From positions 1 to 36,245 of the forward strand of contig NZ_RCUA01000028.1 in NCBI RefSeq assembly GCF_003731635.1: a stretch of 36,245 nucleotides of DNA, read 5' to 3'. This document shows positions 16,626-25,694 of the stretch, piece by piece. This stretch comes from Marisediminitalea oceani (GTDB taxonomy: Bacteria > Pseudomonadota > Gammaproteobacteria > Enterobacterales > Alteromonadaceae). The first letter of the stretch is position 1; each line of letters opens with the position of its first letter. The notes beneath the pieces are model-generated. The model did not search any database. It was given only the letters and a program-made list of their open reading frames with translations, and had not been told where the DNA came from. Position numbers and translations under genes: made by a program.

Positions 16626-17618
16626 ATGAGTAAATCGGTACCAGTTGTCAGCCATATTGGCCAGATCCGCGGTAAAAATGTGTTAGGGAATATTATGTCC
16701 ACCGTACCAAAATTATTGATGCCTGTTGTTGGCATATTATTATTCCTCGCGATTTGGAATGTGGTAGCCAAAAACATCGATACGTCGCTGGGGCAGTTTC
16801 CTGGCCCGGCGCAGGTGTGGGAACAAACCTTTACGTTAATCGATGAACACAGCGCGCAGCGAGAGAAAGCCGCTGCATTTTACGAGCGCCAGGAAGTTCG
16901 CAACGCCAAGCGTGTTGCACAGGACCCAACCTACGTGCCGAAAATTCGTGACTTCACCGGTGCGCCAACCTTCTTCGATCAGATATGGACCAGTTTATAC
17001 ACGGTGATGGTGGGCTTTTTTATTGCCAGCATTGTGGCGGTGCCAGTGGGGATCCTGTGTGGTCTGAGTAAATCCGCATACTCGGCCATGAACCCGCTGA
17101 TCCAGATTTTTAAACCGGTGTCTCCGCTGGCCTGGCTGCCCCTGGTGACCATGGTGGTCAGTGCAGTGTACGTGAGTGATGACCCGATGTTTTCCAAGTC
17201 ATTTATTACGTCTGCTTTCACCGTATCGCTGTGCTGCTTATGGCCCACGCTAATCAATACTGCGGTAGGCGTTTCTAACATCGATTCAGATCTGGTGAAC
17301 GTGAGTAAGGTGCTGCGGTTAAAGCCATTAAGCCATGTGCAGAAAATCGTATTGCCAGCGTCTATTCCAATGATTTTTACCGGTTTACGTTTGTCACTCG
17401 GCATAGGCTGGATGGTGCTGATAGCGGCTGAGATGCTCGCGCAGAACCCGGGCCTGGGTAAGTTTGTCTGGGACGAGTTCCAGAATGGTAGCTCAGAGTC
17501 ACTGGCACGCATTATGGTAGCGGTTATCACCATTGGTTTAATTGGTTTCCTGCTCGACCGTCTGATGCTGTCGGTACAGCGGTTGGTAAGCTGGGACAAA
17601 AACGCAGTGCTGCGCTAA
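16626..17618 (+). CDS. nrtB: ABC nitrate transporter permease
   Basis: 330-residue inner-membrane permease. After an N-terminal helix (~30-47) and a polar periplasmic stretch, residues ~115-325 hold the BPD_transp_1 permease core. The EAA-type coupling loop appears near ASIPMIFTGLRLSLGIGWM. The long insert between the first helix and the permease core is usual for NrtB. The start at 16626 has AAAGGTAAAG upstream. It sits between nrtA and nrtC with short gaps. Confidence 0.94.
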   Translation: MSKSVPVVSHIGQIRGKNVLGNIMSTVPKLLMPVVGILLFLAIWNVVAKNIDTSLGQFPGPAQVWEQTFTLIDEHSAQREKAAAFYERQEVRNAKRVAQDPTYVPKIRDFTGAPTFFDQIWTSLYTVMVGFFIASIVAVPVGILCGLSKSAYSAMNPLIQIFKPVSPLAWLPLVTMVVSAVYVSDDPMFSKSFITSAFTVSLCCLWPTLINTAVGVSNIDSDLVNVSKVLRLKPLSHVQKIVLPASIPMIFTGLRLSLGIGWMVLIAAEMLAQNPGLGKFVWDEFQNGSSESLARIMVAVITIGLIGFLLDRLMLSVQRLVSWDKNAVLR

Positions 17619-17646
17619 GCGGCTAATATATTCGAGGAAATAAATT

Positions 17647-18495
17647 ATGCAAAGCAGACATTTAGAACTCAGCCAGGTAGGGATTGACTTTCCTACGCCT
17701 AAAGGGCCGTTTACTGCGTTAACCGATGTGAATCTGAAGATTCAGAAAGGGGAATTTATCTCGCTGATTGGTCACTCAGGCTGCGGTAAATCTACCGTGT
17801 TAAATATTGTCGCCGGTCTGCATCAGGCAACCACAGGTGGCGTTATTCTCGACGGTGCTGAAGTGAAAGAGCCTGGCCCAGAGCGGGCGGTGGTGTTTCA
17901 GAACCATTCACTGCTGCCCTGGTTATCCTGCTACAAAAATGTAGAACTGGCTGTAAAGCAAACCCAGAAAGGGAAATCCAAACAGGAAATCCGTGACTGG
18001 GTAATGCACAACATGGAACTGGTGCATATGACCCATGCACTCGACAAGCTGCCATCGGAAATCTCAGGTGGTATGAAGCAGCGGGTGGGCATTGCCCGGG
18101 CGCTGGCTATGGAACCTAAAGTGCTGCTAATGGATGAACCCTTCGGTGCCCTTGATGCGCTGACCCGGGCTCATTTGCAGGACTCACTGATGGAGATCCA
18201 TGCAGATTTGGGTAATACGGTGATCATGATTACTCACGATGTAGATGAAGCCGTGTTGTTATCTGACCGCATCGTAATGATGACTAACGGCCCGGCAGCT
18301 ACCATTGGCGAAATTCTGGACGTTAAACTCGAGCGTCCCCGGGACCGTCTGGCACTGGCTGATAACCCTGAATATAACCACTATCGTCATGAAGTGCTGA
18401 CCTTCCTTTACGAAAAACAGAAAAAAGTGGAAACCGTTTCGGGCCATAAAAAAAGCAAGCAGTCCGGCGCCAAAAAGAAGTCTGACGCCGCTTAA
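17647..18495 (+). CDS. nrtC: ABC nitrate transporter ATPase
   Basis: 282-residue ATP-binding subunit. Walker A is GHSGCGKST (42-50), the ABC signature ISGGMKQRVGIARAL, Walker B VLLMDEPFGALD, and the switch histidine lies in MITHDVDEA. It lacks the C-terminal NrtA-like regulatory domain of cyanobacterial NrtC and so is closer in form to NrtD; one ATPase probably works as a homodimer. The C-terminus is a Lys-rich tail (HKKSKQSGAKKKSDAA). GAGGAAATAA precedes the ATG. Confidence 0.93.
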   Translation: MQSRHLELSQVGIDFPTPKGPFTALTDVNLKIQKGEFISLIGHSGCGKSTVLNIVAGLHQATTGGVILDGAEVKEPGPERAVVFQNHSLLPWLSCYKNVELAVKQTQKGKSKQEIRDWVMHNMELVHMTHALDKLPSEISGGMKQRVGIARALAMEPKVLLMDEPFGALDALTRAHLQDSLMEIHADLGNTVIMITHDVDEAVLLSDRIVMMTNGPAATIGEILDVKLERPRDRLALADNPEYNHYRHEVLTFLYEKQKKVETVSGHKKSKQSGAKKKSDAA

Positions 18496-18524
18496 GTAAT
18501 CTTAATAAAAACAATTTGTTAGCT

Positions 18525-18540
18525 CGGCCTTAAGAGGCCG
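18525..18540 (+). promoter_or_regulatory. Intercistronic hairpin between nrtC and porin
   Basis: CGGCCT-TAAG-AGGCCG is a perfect 6-bp stem with a tetraloop, not followed by a T-run. It may stabilise the upstream mRNA or reduce read-through into the porin gene rather than end transcription. Confidence 0.45.
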
Positions 18541-18576
18541 GGCCGGGTATTCTCACGCTCAATTTAGGAATTTATC

Positions 18577-19791
18577 ATGAAAACACAAAGCTCTTTTTTC
18601 AAACGAGGCCTGCTGGCTACGGTTATTTCTGCGGCCTTATTACCTGCCGCCCAGGCGGCTACTGAGTGGCATGATGCGTTATCAGACTCCAAGGCATCAG
18701 CCAGTTTTCGCCTGCGTTACGAAGGCGCGAATCAGGATAATGCGGTAAAAGATGCCAGCGCACTGACGCTGCGTACTTTACTTAGCTTTGAATCCGGTGA
18801 GTACAACGGCTTTTCATTTAAAGCGGATTTGGAAGATGTGACCATCGTAATGGGTCAGGGCGACTACACCGTTGGCCCGGCTGGTTACAACCCAGGCGAA
18901 TATTCGGTGATTGCCGACCCGGAAACCACCGAACTGAATCAGGGCTATGTACAATTTAAAAATGACGGCCTGACCGTAAAAGCCGGACGGCAGATTATTG
19001 CGCTGGACGGCCACCGTTTTGTAGGACACGTTGGCTGGCGTCAGGACTGGCAGACCTATGATGCGGTATCGGTAAACTATAAGGCCAGTGATAAACTCAA
19101 CGCGTTTTACGCCTACCTGAATAAGCGTAACCGTATTTTTGGTGAAGCGGCGGATATCGACTCAAAAGACCATTTGCTCAACGTCAGTTACAAAGACGAC
19201 TTCGGTAAATTAACCGCTTATGCCTACCTGCTTGAAGTGGATAACAACACCGATAACAGCCTGGATACCTACGGTGTAAGTTATAGCGGAGCTTATAAAA
19301 CGGATTCGGTTAAATGGCTTTACAACGCAGAGTTTGCTACCCAGTCAAGCGAAACGGCAGCGACTGATTACTCTGCCACCTATGCAATGCTAGAAGCGGG
19401 CGCAGTGGTTTCAGGCGTAACGGCCAAGCTAGGTTATGAGCTGCTGGGCTCTGATGATGGCATGTACGGCTTTGCCACACCACTGGCGACCCTGCATAAA
19501 TTTAATGGTTGGTCTGATCAATGGTTAGGTACGCCAGCCCAGGGCTTACAGGATGTTTACGTGAGTGCGGCAACCAAATTTGCCGGTGGTAAGTGGTTGT
19601 TTGTCTATCATGACTTCAGTGCAGATGAAGCGAGCAGCACGGTTGACGACCTGGGTAGTGAGATCAATATCCAGTACACCACCAAAATTGCTGAAAAATT
19701 TAGCTTCGGCGCTAAATATGCCAATTATTCAGCAGGCGACATTAAGGTAGATACTGATAAACTATGGGTATGGATAGCCACTAAGTTTTAA
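18577..19791 (+). CDS. Outer-membrane porin of the alginate-export-like type
   Basis: 404-residue predicted beta-barrel. A signal peptide (MKTQSSFFKRGLLATVISAA..) ends at AQA near residue 27. The mature protein has alternating amphipathic strands such as ASFRLRYEGANQDNAV and LTVKAGRQIIALDGHRFVG, and ends in a C-terminal Phe (WIATKF), the outer-membrane insertion signal. The fold resembles the Alginate_exp family. Its place in the nitrate transport operon, with no alginate genes nearby, suggests a nitrate/nitrite porin; this is inference from context. AGGAATTT lies before the ATG. Confidence 0.8.
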   Translation: MKTQSSFFKRGLLATVISAALLPAAQAATEWHDALSDSKASASFRLRYEGANQDNAVKDASALTLRTLLSFESGEYNGFSFKADLEDVTIVMGQGDYTVGPAGYNPGEYSVIADPETTELNQGYVQFKNDGLTVKAGRQIIALDGHRFVGHVGWRQDWQTYDAVSVNYKASDKLNAFYAYLNKRNRIFGEAADIDSKDHLLNVSYKDDFGKLTAYAYLLEVDNNTDNSLDTYGVSYSGAYKTDSVKWLYNAEFATQSSETAATDYSATYAMLEAGAVVSGVTAKLGYELLGSDDGMYGFATPLATLHKFNGWSDQWLGTPAQGLQDVYVSAATKFAGGKWLFVYHDFSADEASSTVDDLGSEINIQYTTKIAEKFSFGAKYANYSAGDIKVDTDKLWVWIATKF

Positions 19792-19798
19792 TCAGACC

Positions 19799-20398
19799 AT
19801 GACAGCAGCCGCGATAGATAAGCTGATCCAGCAGCCTCCGTATCACAGCCTGGGATTCATCCTGGCCGGAGGCAGCTCCAGACGAATGGGGAGTGACAAA
19901 GCGCAACTCAAAGTGGGTCAGCAAACCATGCTTGATATCGCGGCTGGTGTGCTTCACGCGGCAGCGGTGAATCAGCATTTTGTAATAGGCGGCGCTCTAG
20001 CTGATTTAGTCGAACAGCAGTCAGGTCGGGGGCCTGCCAGTGCTATTTGTGATGTGCTGGCGCGTTTTTCTGCTACAGAGGATAGTCAGGGACTGGCTTT
20101 GTTTATGCCGGTTGATATGCCCCGTCTTTCTGTTTTCAGCATTGATACCTTACTTGAGTGCGCCAGGCGTAATCAGCAGACTGTCTATTACAGCGCGCAC
20201 TATTTACCTTTGGTTATACCTGTCAACACGCAAGCGCAGGAGTCAGCACGGAAGCTTATTGCCGCTGACTCGTCACCTTCGGTACGTAAATTACTGGCCA
20301 GCCTGAATGCCCAGCCCGTGGCATTTAGTGGCAAAGTGGGTGAGCTGGTAAACATTAATCGCCCTGAAGAACTTGCCGAATTACGTTCAGGCGTTTAA
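19799..20398 (+). CDS. mobA: Molybdenum cofactor guanylyltransferase
   Basis: 199-residue enzyme that joins GMP to molybdopterin to give the MGD cofactor used by NasA. The nucleotide-binding signature LAGGSSRRMGSDKAQL is at ~22-37, and the acidic metal-site motif lies in MPVDMPRL. Length matches MobA. It begins seven bases after the porin stop, so it is the last gene of the nrt operon and under the same nitrate control. The end overlaps the convergent REC-HDOD gene by 12 bases. XdhB should use a different form of the cofactor (MPT or MCD), so this gene serves the nitrate system. Confidence 0.92.
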   Translation: MTAAAIDKLIQQPPYHSLGFILAGGSSRRMGSDKAQLKVGQQTMLDIAAGVLHAAAVNQHFVIGGALADLVEQQSGRGPASAICDVLARFSATEDSQGLALFMPVDMPRLSVFSIDTLLECARRNQQTVYYSAHYLPLVIPVNTQAQESARKLIAADSSPSVRKLLASLNAQPVAFSGKVGELVNINRPEELAELRSGV

Positions 20399-21508
20399 CA
20401 AAGCTTCCTTCACGTCCTCGGGTAACGTACTGGTAAAGTCTGCCAGATTTTGTGCGTTGTCCTTTACCGTAATGTACCGGTGGGCGTAGTAGAGTATGTT
20501 AATCCAGGCTTTATCTTCTTCAAGCGGTGCATCCTGGATATCCAGTAGCGGCGTAATTAGTTCTTCCGGGAAACACCACAGGGTAAGTAAAAATACCGTA
20601 ATAAGAATATCCGGATGTGTGCTCACTTCCTTTAGCTGGTCAGCCAGTTGCGGTGAGCTTTCATTGACCATTGCCAGTACCAGTCGGCCAGTGCCATTTA
20701 GTACTGCTGCGGTAAATACCTGCTCCTTGCATTTGGCCGGACAATTCAGCGCAACCGCCAGGGCTTTGCCACAGGTCGCCATTTGACTGGTGCTTTCACA
20801 GACTTGCTGGTGGAGCGCGGCAGGCATGAGATGCGCGGTTTCAGTTTCCAGTACAAAACTGATGGTCAGAGCGTAAAGTAACTGCGTACCAAGTCTGCTA
20901 ATAGCCTCTTCCAGGGTGTCGGTGGTGCGCTGGAAACCCAGGTAGGCCGAATTGGCAACCTGCATAATACGCGCGCCAATCAACGGTTCTTCAAGAATAA
21001 TATCGGCAATCTGACTGGCGTTTGTATGCTCATCACTCAGCGCGGCACGTAACTTTTCGATAATTTCGGGTAATACCGGCAGCTGGCTTAACTGACCCAG
21101 GCATTGCTGTTGGGAGTAGGTCACCGGTAAGGCTTTAAGCTTTTCTACGTGGCTTAACAGTTCACCAAGGTGTTCGTCACTAAAAGGTTTATTGAGCAGA
21201 CTGTGGGCATTACCGCTATTACCTAGCAGGATTTCGTCCCGGGTATCGCCGGTCATCAGAACGCGAATAGACAATGGATATTTTTCAGCGACTTGCCTGA
21301 GTAACTCCGCGCCATTGATCCCCGGCATTCTGTAGTCGCAAAATACAATATCCGGATAGGCTTTCTCTCGCAGTGACTCTTGCCATGTCAGCGGCTGATT
21401 GATAAAAGTAGCATCCCAATTTGGGATCAGACGCCTTGATGTGCGCCTGATCGCTTTGAGCATCAGTTCATCGTCGTCAATAAACACTGCATAGTAGTTA
21501 TTAGTCAT
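20387..21508 (-). CDS. Response regulator with HDOD output domain
   Basis: 373-residue cytoplasmic signalling protein. REC domain at ~5-120 with acidic pocket D11-D13 (FIDDDE), phospho-acceptor D58 (VFCDYRMPG), and conserved T and K in LMTGDT and NKPF. HDOD domain at ~130-325 (LPVLPEIIEKL, then EEPLIGARIMQVANSAYLG). HDOD domains lack catalytic HD residues and act by protein contact. The longer frame from 21589 adds an unlikely N-terminus; ATG 21508 begins right at the REC fold. It diverges from the FIST-kinase-cyclase genes and could be the receiver for that kinase, which has no REC domain of its own. Confidence 0.88.
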   Translation of the reverse strand: MTNNYYAVFIDDDELMLKAIRRTSRRLIPNWDATFINQPLTWQESLREKAYPDIVFCDYRMPGINGAELLRQVAEKYPLSIRVLMTGDTRDEILLGNSGNAHSLLNKPFSDEHLGELLSHVEKLKALPVTYSQQQCLGQLSQLPVLPEIIEKLRAALSDEHTNASQIADIILEEPLIGARIMQVANSAYLGFQRTTDTLEEAISRLGTQLLYALTISFVLETETAHLMPAALHQQVCESTSQMATCGKALAVALNCPAKCKEQVFTAAVLNGTGRLVLAMVNESSPQLADQLKEVSTHPDILITVFLLTLWCFPEELITPLLDIQDAPLEEDKAWINILYYAHRYITVKDNAQNLADFTSTLPEDVKEALLNA

Positions 21509-21643
21509 CGTTGCTTTACTGCCAGCCTCAAAAGCAAAAGTCAGTTTGCCCGCTACCTTGCTCCTATTGCCGCCAGTGTCGCTCCACACGGCTCAAAGGA
21601 AAAAATGGGCATTACCGGTTATGCTTATTTATACGATATTTTT

Positions 21644-21672
21644 TTGCAAGTTTACTGTTCGTAACCTATATA
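21644..21672 (+). promoter_or_regulatory. Sigma70-like promoter of the FIST operon
   Basis: TTGCAA (21644-21649), a 17-base spacer and TATATA (21667-21672) match sigma70 -35/-10 elements. The start would fall near 21680, about 70 bases before the FIST start codon. The leader contains two copies of GACAATT around TGT. Confidence 0.45.
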
Positions 21673-21748
21673 AATCAATGTAAAAATTAAAATACAAAGT
21701 CATTATTGTGTAAGATGCGACAATTGTGACAATTAAAGGGTTTTGGCT

Positions 21749-22927
21749 ATGCATATCGGTGTCAATCGCTTCCCCCTGGATGCGAATGGATCATTTGGCG
21801 AAACGTGCGTGATATCTGAACTGGACAAAGCGGACATCAATATTGCTTTCGGTGATGTCGCAGCGGTAACCGCTCTGGCAGGCTCTAATAAGGCTGATAA
21901 TAAACGTAACGGTGCGCGATGGATTGCTTCTTCCAGTTGTCTGGGGGCTATGAGCCACTTAGGCACTGATAAAGGCGAAAGCTATCTGCATGTGCTTTCT
22001 GTGGCCGATATTGATGGCGGCGCGGGCGTGGCCTCAGCAGAACTGGCGCCCGGTAAGGAGAGAGCAATCGCCGAGGCGACGCTGGTGAATGCGATGCAGG
22101 ACGCGGGCAAGCTGGGTGAAATGCCGTCGCTGGTCTGGTTGATTGTGGCGCCAGGTAATGAAGAAGAAGTGCTCAATGGCCTGCATGGCGTGCTTGGTGA
22201 CAGTGTGCCGATATTTGGCGGCAGCAGTGCCGATAACAGTATCGAAGGTAAATGGGTGCAGTTTGATGGGAATGAGCTGCATCACAACGGTATTGTGGTC
22301 GCGGTGCTTTACATGAGCGAGCCGGTGTCCTGTTATTTTAGTTCGGGCTATGAGCCGACAGAATTGTCTGCCCAGGTCACAGCGGGAGAAGGTCGAAAAA
22401 TTTATACCCTCGACGGCGAACCGGCCGGCACGGTCTACAATCGCTGGCTGAATCTGCTCGATCAAGCGCCACTGGTACCTGGCAACATATTGCAGGCAAG
22501 TACCTATTTTCCGATTAGTCGCAACCAGGGCACAGTGAGCCTCGGTGTGCCGCTGCTTAGTCATCCGGCACGACTGAATGACGATGGCAGCATTGAGCTG
22601 TTTGCCAGCCTGGAAGTCGGCGAGCAGATTACGCTGATGAGCGGGCAACCGGATAATCTAATCCGACGCGCTACCGAAGTTACTGAAGTTGTGTTTAGAA
22701 CCCATGAGCTGAATTATGAATGTCGCCCCAAGGCATTAATTATTGTTTTTTGTGGCGGCTGTATGCTGGCTGTTAAGGACCATCTTGATGAGATCCAGAG
22801 TTCGCTGCTGGTACTGGCTCAGGATGTGCCTTTTATTGTGGGATTTACTTTTGGCGAGCAGGGCTGTTTCTCAGATGGCATCAGCCGTCACGGTAATTTA
22901 ATGATTTCTGCAACGGCAATAGGGTGA
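21749..22927 (+). CDS. FIST-domain sensor protein (NosP-like candidate)
   Basis: 392-residue soluble protein with FIST_N (~25-215) followed by FIST_C (~220-370). Marks include LVWLIVAPGNEEEVLNGL, the PIFGGSSADN block and the C-terminal FCGGCMLAV and VGFTFGEQG. FIST proteins bind small ligands; the NosP subgroup binds haem and nitric oxide and controls a neighbouring kinase. The next two genes encode a histidine kinase and a GGDEF cyclase, which fits. I cannot assign the haem ligand from sequence alone. The frame opens at TTG 21743, but ATG 21749 with AAAGGG at 21735-21740 is the better start. Confidence 0.85.
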   Translation: MHIGVNRFPLDANGSFGETCVISELDKADINIAFGDVAAVTALAGSNKADNKRNGARWIASSSCLGAMSHLGTDKGESYLHVLSVADIDGGAGVASAELAPGKERAIAEATLVNAMQDAGKLGEMPSLVWLIVAPGNEEEVLNGLHGVLGDSVPIFGGSSADNSIEGKWVQFDGNELHHNGIVVAVLYMSEPVSCYFSSGYEPTELSAQVTAGEGRKIYTLDGEPAGTVYNRWLNLLDQAPLVPGNILQASTYFPISRNQGTVSLGVPLLSHPARLNDDGSIELFASLEVGEQITLMSGQPDNLIRRATEVTEVVFRTHELNYECRPKALIIVFCGGCMLAVKDHLDEIQSSLLVLAQDVPFIVGFTFGEQGCFSDGISRHGNLMISATAIG

Positions 22928-22935
22928 AATAATTC

Positions 22936-24288
22936 GTGACCGATGTAGAAAAACTCCACGAAACAATTCAAAAGTTACGTTACGAAAATGGCCAGTTGCA
23001 ACGCTTTAAGCAGATTAATCAGTTAATGCTGCATAGCCTGGATGCAATCATGACATCTACTCATCGAAGTGAGGTGTTCGGGCGGTTATTTGAGGTAATT
23101 GGTGAGATATTGCCTTGCGATCAAATTCTCATTGCCCATCATAATGAAGAGCAAAGTACGGTGATTCCGGTTTGCAGCAGCATCGAGGGGAAAACCTTTA
23201 AACCCTTGCGCTATACCGATTTAACCAACGTTTTTGAAGAAACCATGAACGTATTTAACGTGGCTTTGATCCCGGGGTGGAAAGCCCACCTGGGAGATTG
23301 GTTACCGGATGCGAACTCGGTGCTCATTCACCCTATCAGTACCTCCCAGGCTAAATATATCTGGCTGATTTCCGACAAAAATATTGGTGCATTTTCTAAG
23401 CAGTACGAAGATATCTTCGTATCTTTTAGTGCGTTTGTCGCGAATACCTTGTCTCACTTCGAACAACGTAGTCTTATCCGCGAGCGCGAAACCCTGCTTG
23501 AGGAACGCGATCGTATTGAAAAATCGATGATGCACCAGGACAAAATGGCCGCTTTGGGACAACTGGCTGCCGGCGTAGCTCATGAACTGAATAATCCGCT
23601 GGGTTTTATTAACAGCAACCTGTCCAGTTTGCAGGATTACATTGGCGATGTCAGTGAGTTTGTCAGTAAGGCAACAGAATCGTCAGAGGCAATGAAAGCG
23701 CTGCACAAAAAGATGGATATGGACTATATTTTAACAGATACGGACGATTTGATTGATGAGTCGCTGCAAGGCATTCGACGTGCCAGCGATATTATTGCCA
23801 ATCTTAAATCCTTCTCACATCCGGATGAGAAAACCCGAGTTGATCTGGATTTAAACTCCGTTATTGAGCTGGCGCTGACCATTATCAAAACCCAGGCAAA
23901 AACGGTAGTAGATATCGAATTTACCCGTTGTGAAGAAAAACCTGTGATTCATGTTAACGCCAATCAGCTTGCTCAGGTCTTTATCAACATTGTGACTAAT
24001 GCAATCCAGGCGATAACCGATAAAACAGGCAGGATAACCATTACTATTGAAGCTGGTAAAACCACCGTGGATTGCCGCATAGCAGACAACGGACCGGGCA
24101 TTCCGTCAGCGGTGGCAGCTAAAATTTTCGATCCGTTTTTCACCACTAAAACCGTGGGAATGGGAACCGGACTGGGATTATCCATATCAAAGGCGATTAT
24201 TGAAAAATATGGTGGCGAGCTACATCTTGAATCAAGCAGTGCCAAAGGGACATGCTTTTTGATCCGTTTACCCCGGGTTAGCGAATAA
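22936..24288 (+). CDS. Histidine kinase with N-terminal GAF-like domain
   Basis: 450-residue soluble kinase with no membrane segments. A short coiled start (1-30), a GAF-like sensory region (~35-175) and a coiled linker precede the HisKA box GQLAAGVAHELNNPLGFINS with phospho-acceptor H216. The ATPase domain has N box INIVTNAIQA, G1 DNGPGI and G2 GTGLGLSIS. GTG start at 22936 with AGGGTGA upstream, eight bases after the FIST stop. The sensor input is probably the FIST protein. The partner is probably the REC-HDOD regulator across the divergent promoter, by location only. Confidence 0.9.
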   Translation: MTDVEKLHETIQKLRYENGQLQRFKQINQLMLHSLDAIMTSTHRSEVFGRLFEVIGEILPCDQILIAHHNEEQSTVIPVCSSIEGKTFKPLRYTDLTNVFEETMNVFNVALIPGWKAHLGDWLPDANSVLIHPISTSQAKYIWLISDKNIGAFSKQYEDIFVSFSAFVANTLSHFEQRSLIRERETLLEERDRIEKSMMHQDKMAALGQLAAGVAHELNNPLGFINSNLSSLQDYIGDVSEFVSKATESSEAMKALHKKMDMDYILTDTDDLIDESLQGIRRASDIIANLKSFSHPDEKTRVDLDLNSVIELALTIIKTQAKTVVDIEFTRCEEKPVIHVNANQLAQVFINIVTNAIQAITDKTGRITITIEAGKTTVDCRIADNGPGIPSAVAAKIFDPFFTTKTVGMGTGLGLSISKAIIEKYGGELHLESSSAKGTCFLIRLPRVSE

Positions 24289-24353
24289 CGAATGTGCGAA
24301 CAGCGCAAAGTAATTAAATGGACGTATACAGCCGGTTCAGAATGGAGGAATCA

Positions 24354-25637
24354 ATGGCCAGTGAGACAACAGCGAATGTATTTGAGTCAACCTTCGAACA
24401 GTGTGGCATAGGCCTGGCCCATGTTAGCCCTGAAGGGGGATTTATTCGCGTCAATGCCGCGCTCAGTAGCTTTCTTGGCTACAGTAAAGAAGAGCTGGTA
24501 AAGCTGGATTTTCAGGATATTACTCATCCTGACTATCTTGACAAAGACCTTCAGCACGTGGCGGAGTTACTGGACGGATTCTACGATTCCTATCAGATGG
24601 AAAAACTCTACGTCCATAAAAGTGGCAGGATGGTGTGGGGTAATCTTACCGTTACATTAGTGCGAAATGACGATGATACGCCGGCTTATTTTATCTCTGT
24701 GGTGGAGGATATCGACGAGAAGAAGCGGATAGAGCAGGATTATTTTGAATCCCAGGAAACCCTCCGCTCTATTATCAGTTCCTTATCCGACCGTATGGCA
24801 GTTAGCGTCGTCAGTCCCGACCTGACGTCTTTAATCTATATTAATGAGGGCTATCAGCGTATCTGGGGGCGCAGCGCTAAAGAACTCTATGATAATCCAA
24901 GAAGCTTTATCGGCCATATTCATGTGGCAGACAGGCCACGGGTAATGGATTTCTACCGGCATACCATTACTAGCCCCTGGTCCTTTGAATATCGCATCAT
25001 GCGCGATGACGGTGAGCTAAGATACATTCGTGAACGTGGCGAAGTGATCCGCAACCCGGCAGGCGAGGTGATCAGTCTGGTTATAACCGCAGACGACATC
25101 ACCCACGATAAACAAATGCACGAAGCACTTAAGTCTGCCAACGACAGACTCAATGTACTATCAAGAACCGATGGCCTGACCGGGATTAATAACCGCCGCG
25201 AGTGCTTATATGCGCTAGATGCAGAATTTAAACGATTACAGCGGATTGGCGAACGTACCACGTCCACTCTGGCGTTCTTAGATCTGGATAAATTTAAGCA
25301 GGTCAACGACCAGTATGGCCATCAGACGGGCGATAAAGCGCTGCAGGTGATAACTGAAAGGATAAAATCCACCATGCGCGCCAATGATCTGGTGGGACGT
25401 TATGGCGGTGATGAATTCTTGCTGCTGCTAAAAGATACCCGGGACTATGAAGCACAGCACCTGATTGACCGTATTTTTACGGAGCCGCTGATAGTCAGGG
25501 GGGAATGTGGCGAGGAGATCCTTATTCAGTGTTCTATCGGCATGTCACAATGGCATCAGGAGCTGGAAAACGTTCAGCAATGGATTGATGAAGCAGACAG
25601 ACAGATGTATCACGTAAAAGGGAATAAGGCATCCTAG
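24354..25637 (+). CDS. PAS-PAS diguanylate cyclase
   Basis: 427-residue soluble protein. PAS 1 at ~5-115 (FEQCGIGLAHVSPEGGFIRV), PAS 2 at ~125-255 ending in a PAC-type motif (FEYRIMRDDGELRYIRERG), and GGDEF at ~265-425. The active site RYGGDEF is intact (GGDEF at 351-355), and the product-inhibition site RAND lies five residues before it, so it should make cyclic di-GMP and be feedback-inhibited. The frame opens at 24318, but ATG 24354 has a good ATGGAGG site in front. Third gene of the FIST unit, with a gap of about 65 bases. Confidence 0.9.
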   Translation: MASETTANVFESTFEQCGIGLAHVSPEGGFIRVNAALSSFLGYSKEELVKLDFQDITHPDYLDKDLQHVAELLDGFYDSYQMEKLYVHKSGRMVWGNLTVTLVRNDDDTPAYFISVVEDIDEKKRIEQDYFESQETLRSIISSLSDRMAVSVVSPDLTSLIYINEGYQRIWGRSAKELYDNPRSFIGHIHVADRPRVMDFYRHTITSPWSFEYRIMRDDGELRYIRERGEVIRNPAGEVISLVITADDITHDKQMHEALKSANDRLNVLSRTDGLTGINNRRECLYALDAEFKRLQRIGERTTSTLAFLDLDKFKQVNDQYGHQTGDKALQVITERIKSTMRANDLVGRYGGDEFLLLLKDTRDYEAQHLIDRIFTEPLIVRGECGEEILIQCSIGMSQWHQELENVQQWIDEADRQMYHVKGNKAS

Positions 25638-25639
25638 CC

Positions 25640-25675
25640 ACCTTACCCTAATGTGTATCACAAGCAGGGTAAGGT
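25640..25675. terminator. Hairpin between convergent cyclase and puuD genes
   Basis: A perfect 10-bp inverted repeat (ACCTTACCCT with AGGGTAAGGT) around a 16-base loop fills the 57-base gap between convergent genes. It could act as a two-way terminator or mRNA end-stabiliser, but no long T-run follows on either strand. Confidence 0.5.
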
Positions 25676-25694
25676 TAGCAGGCCCGGGGTAAGT

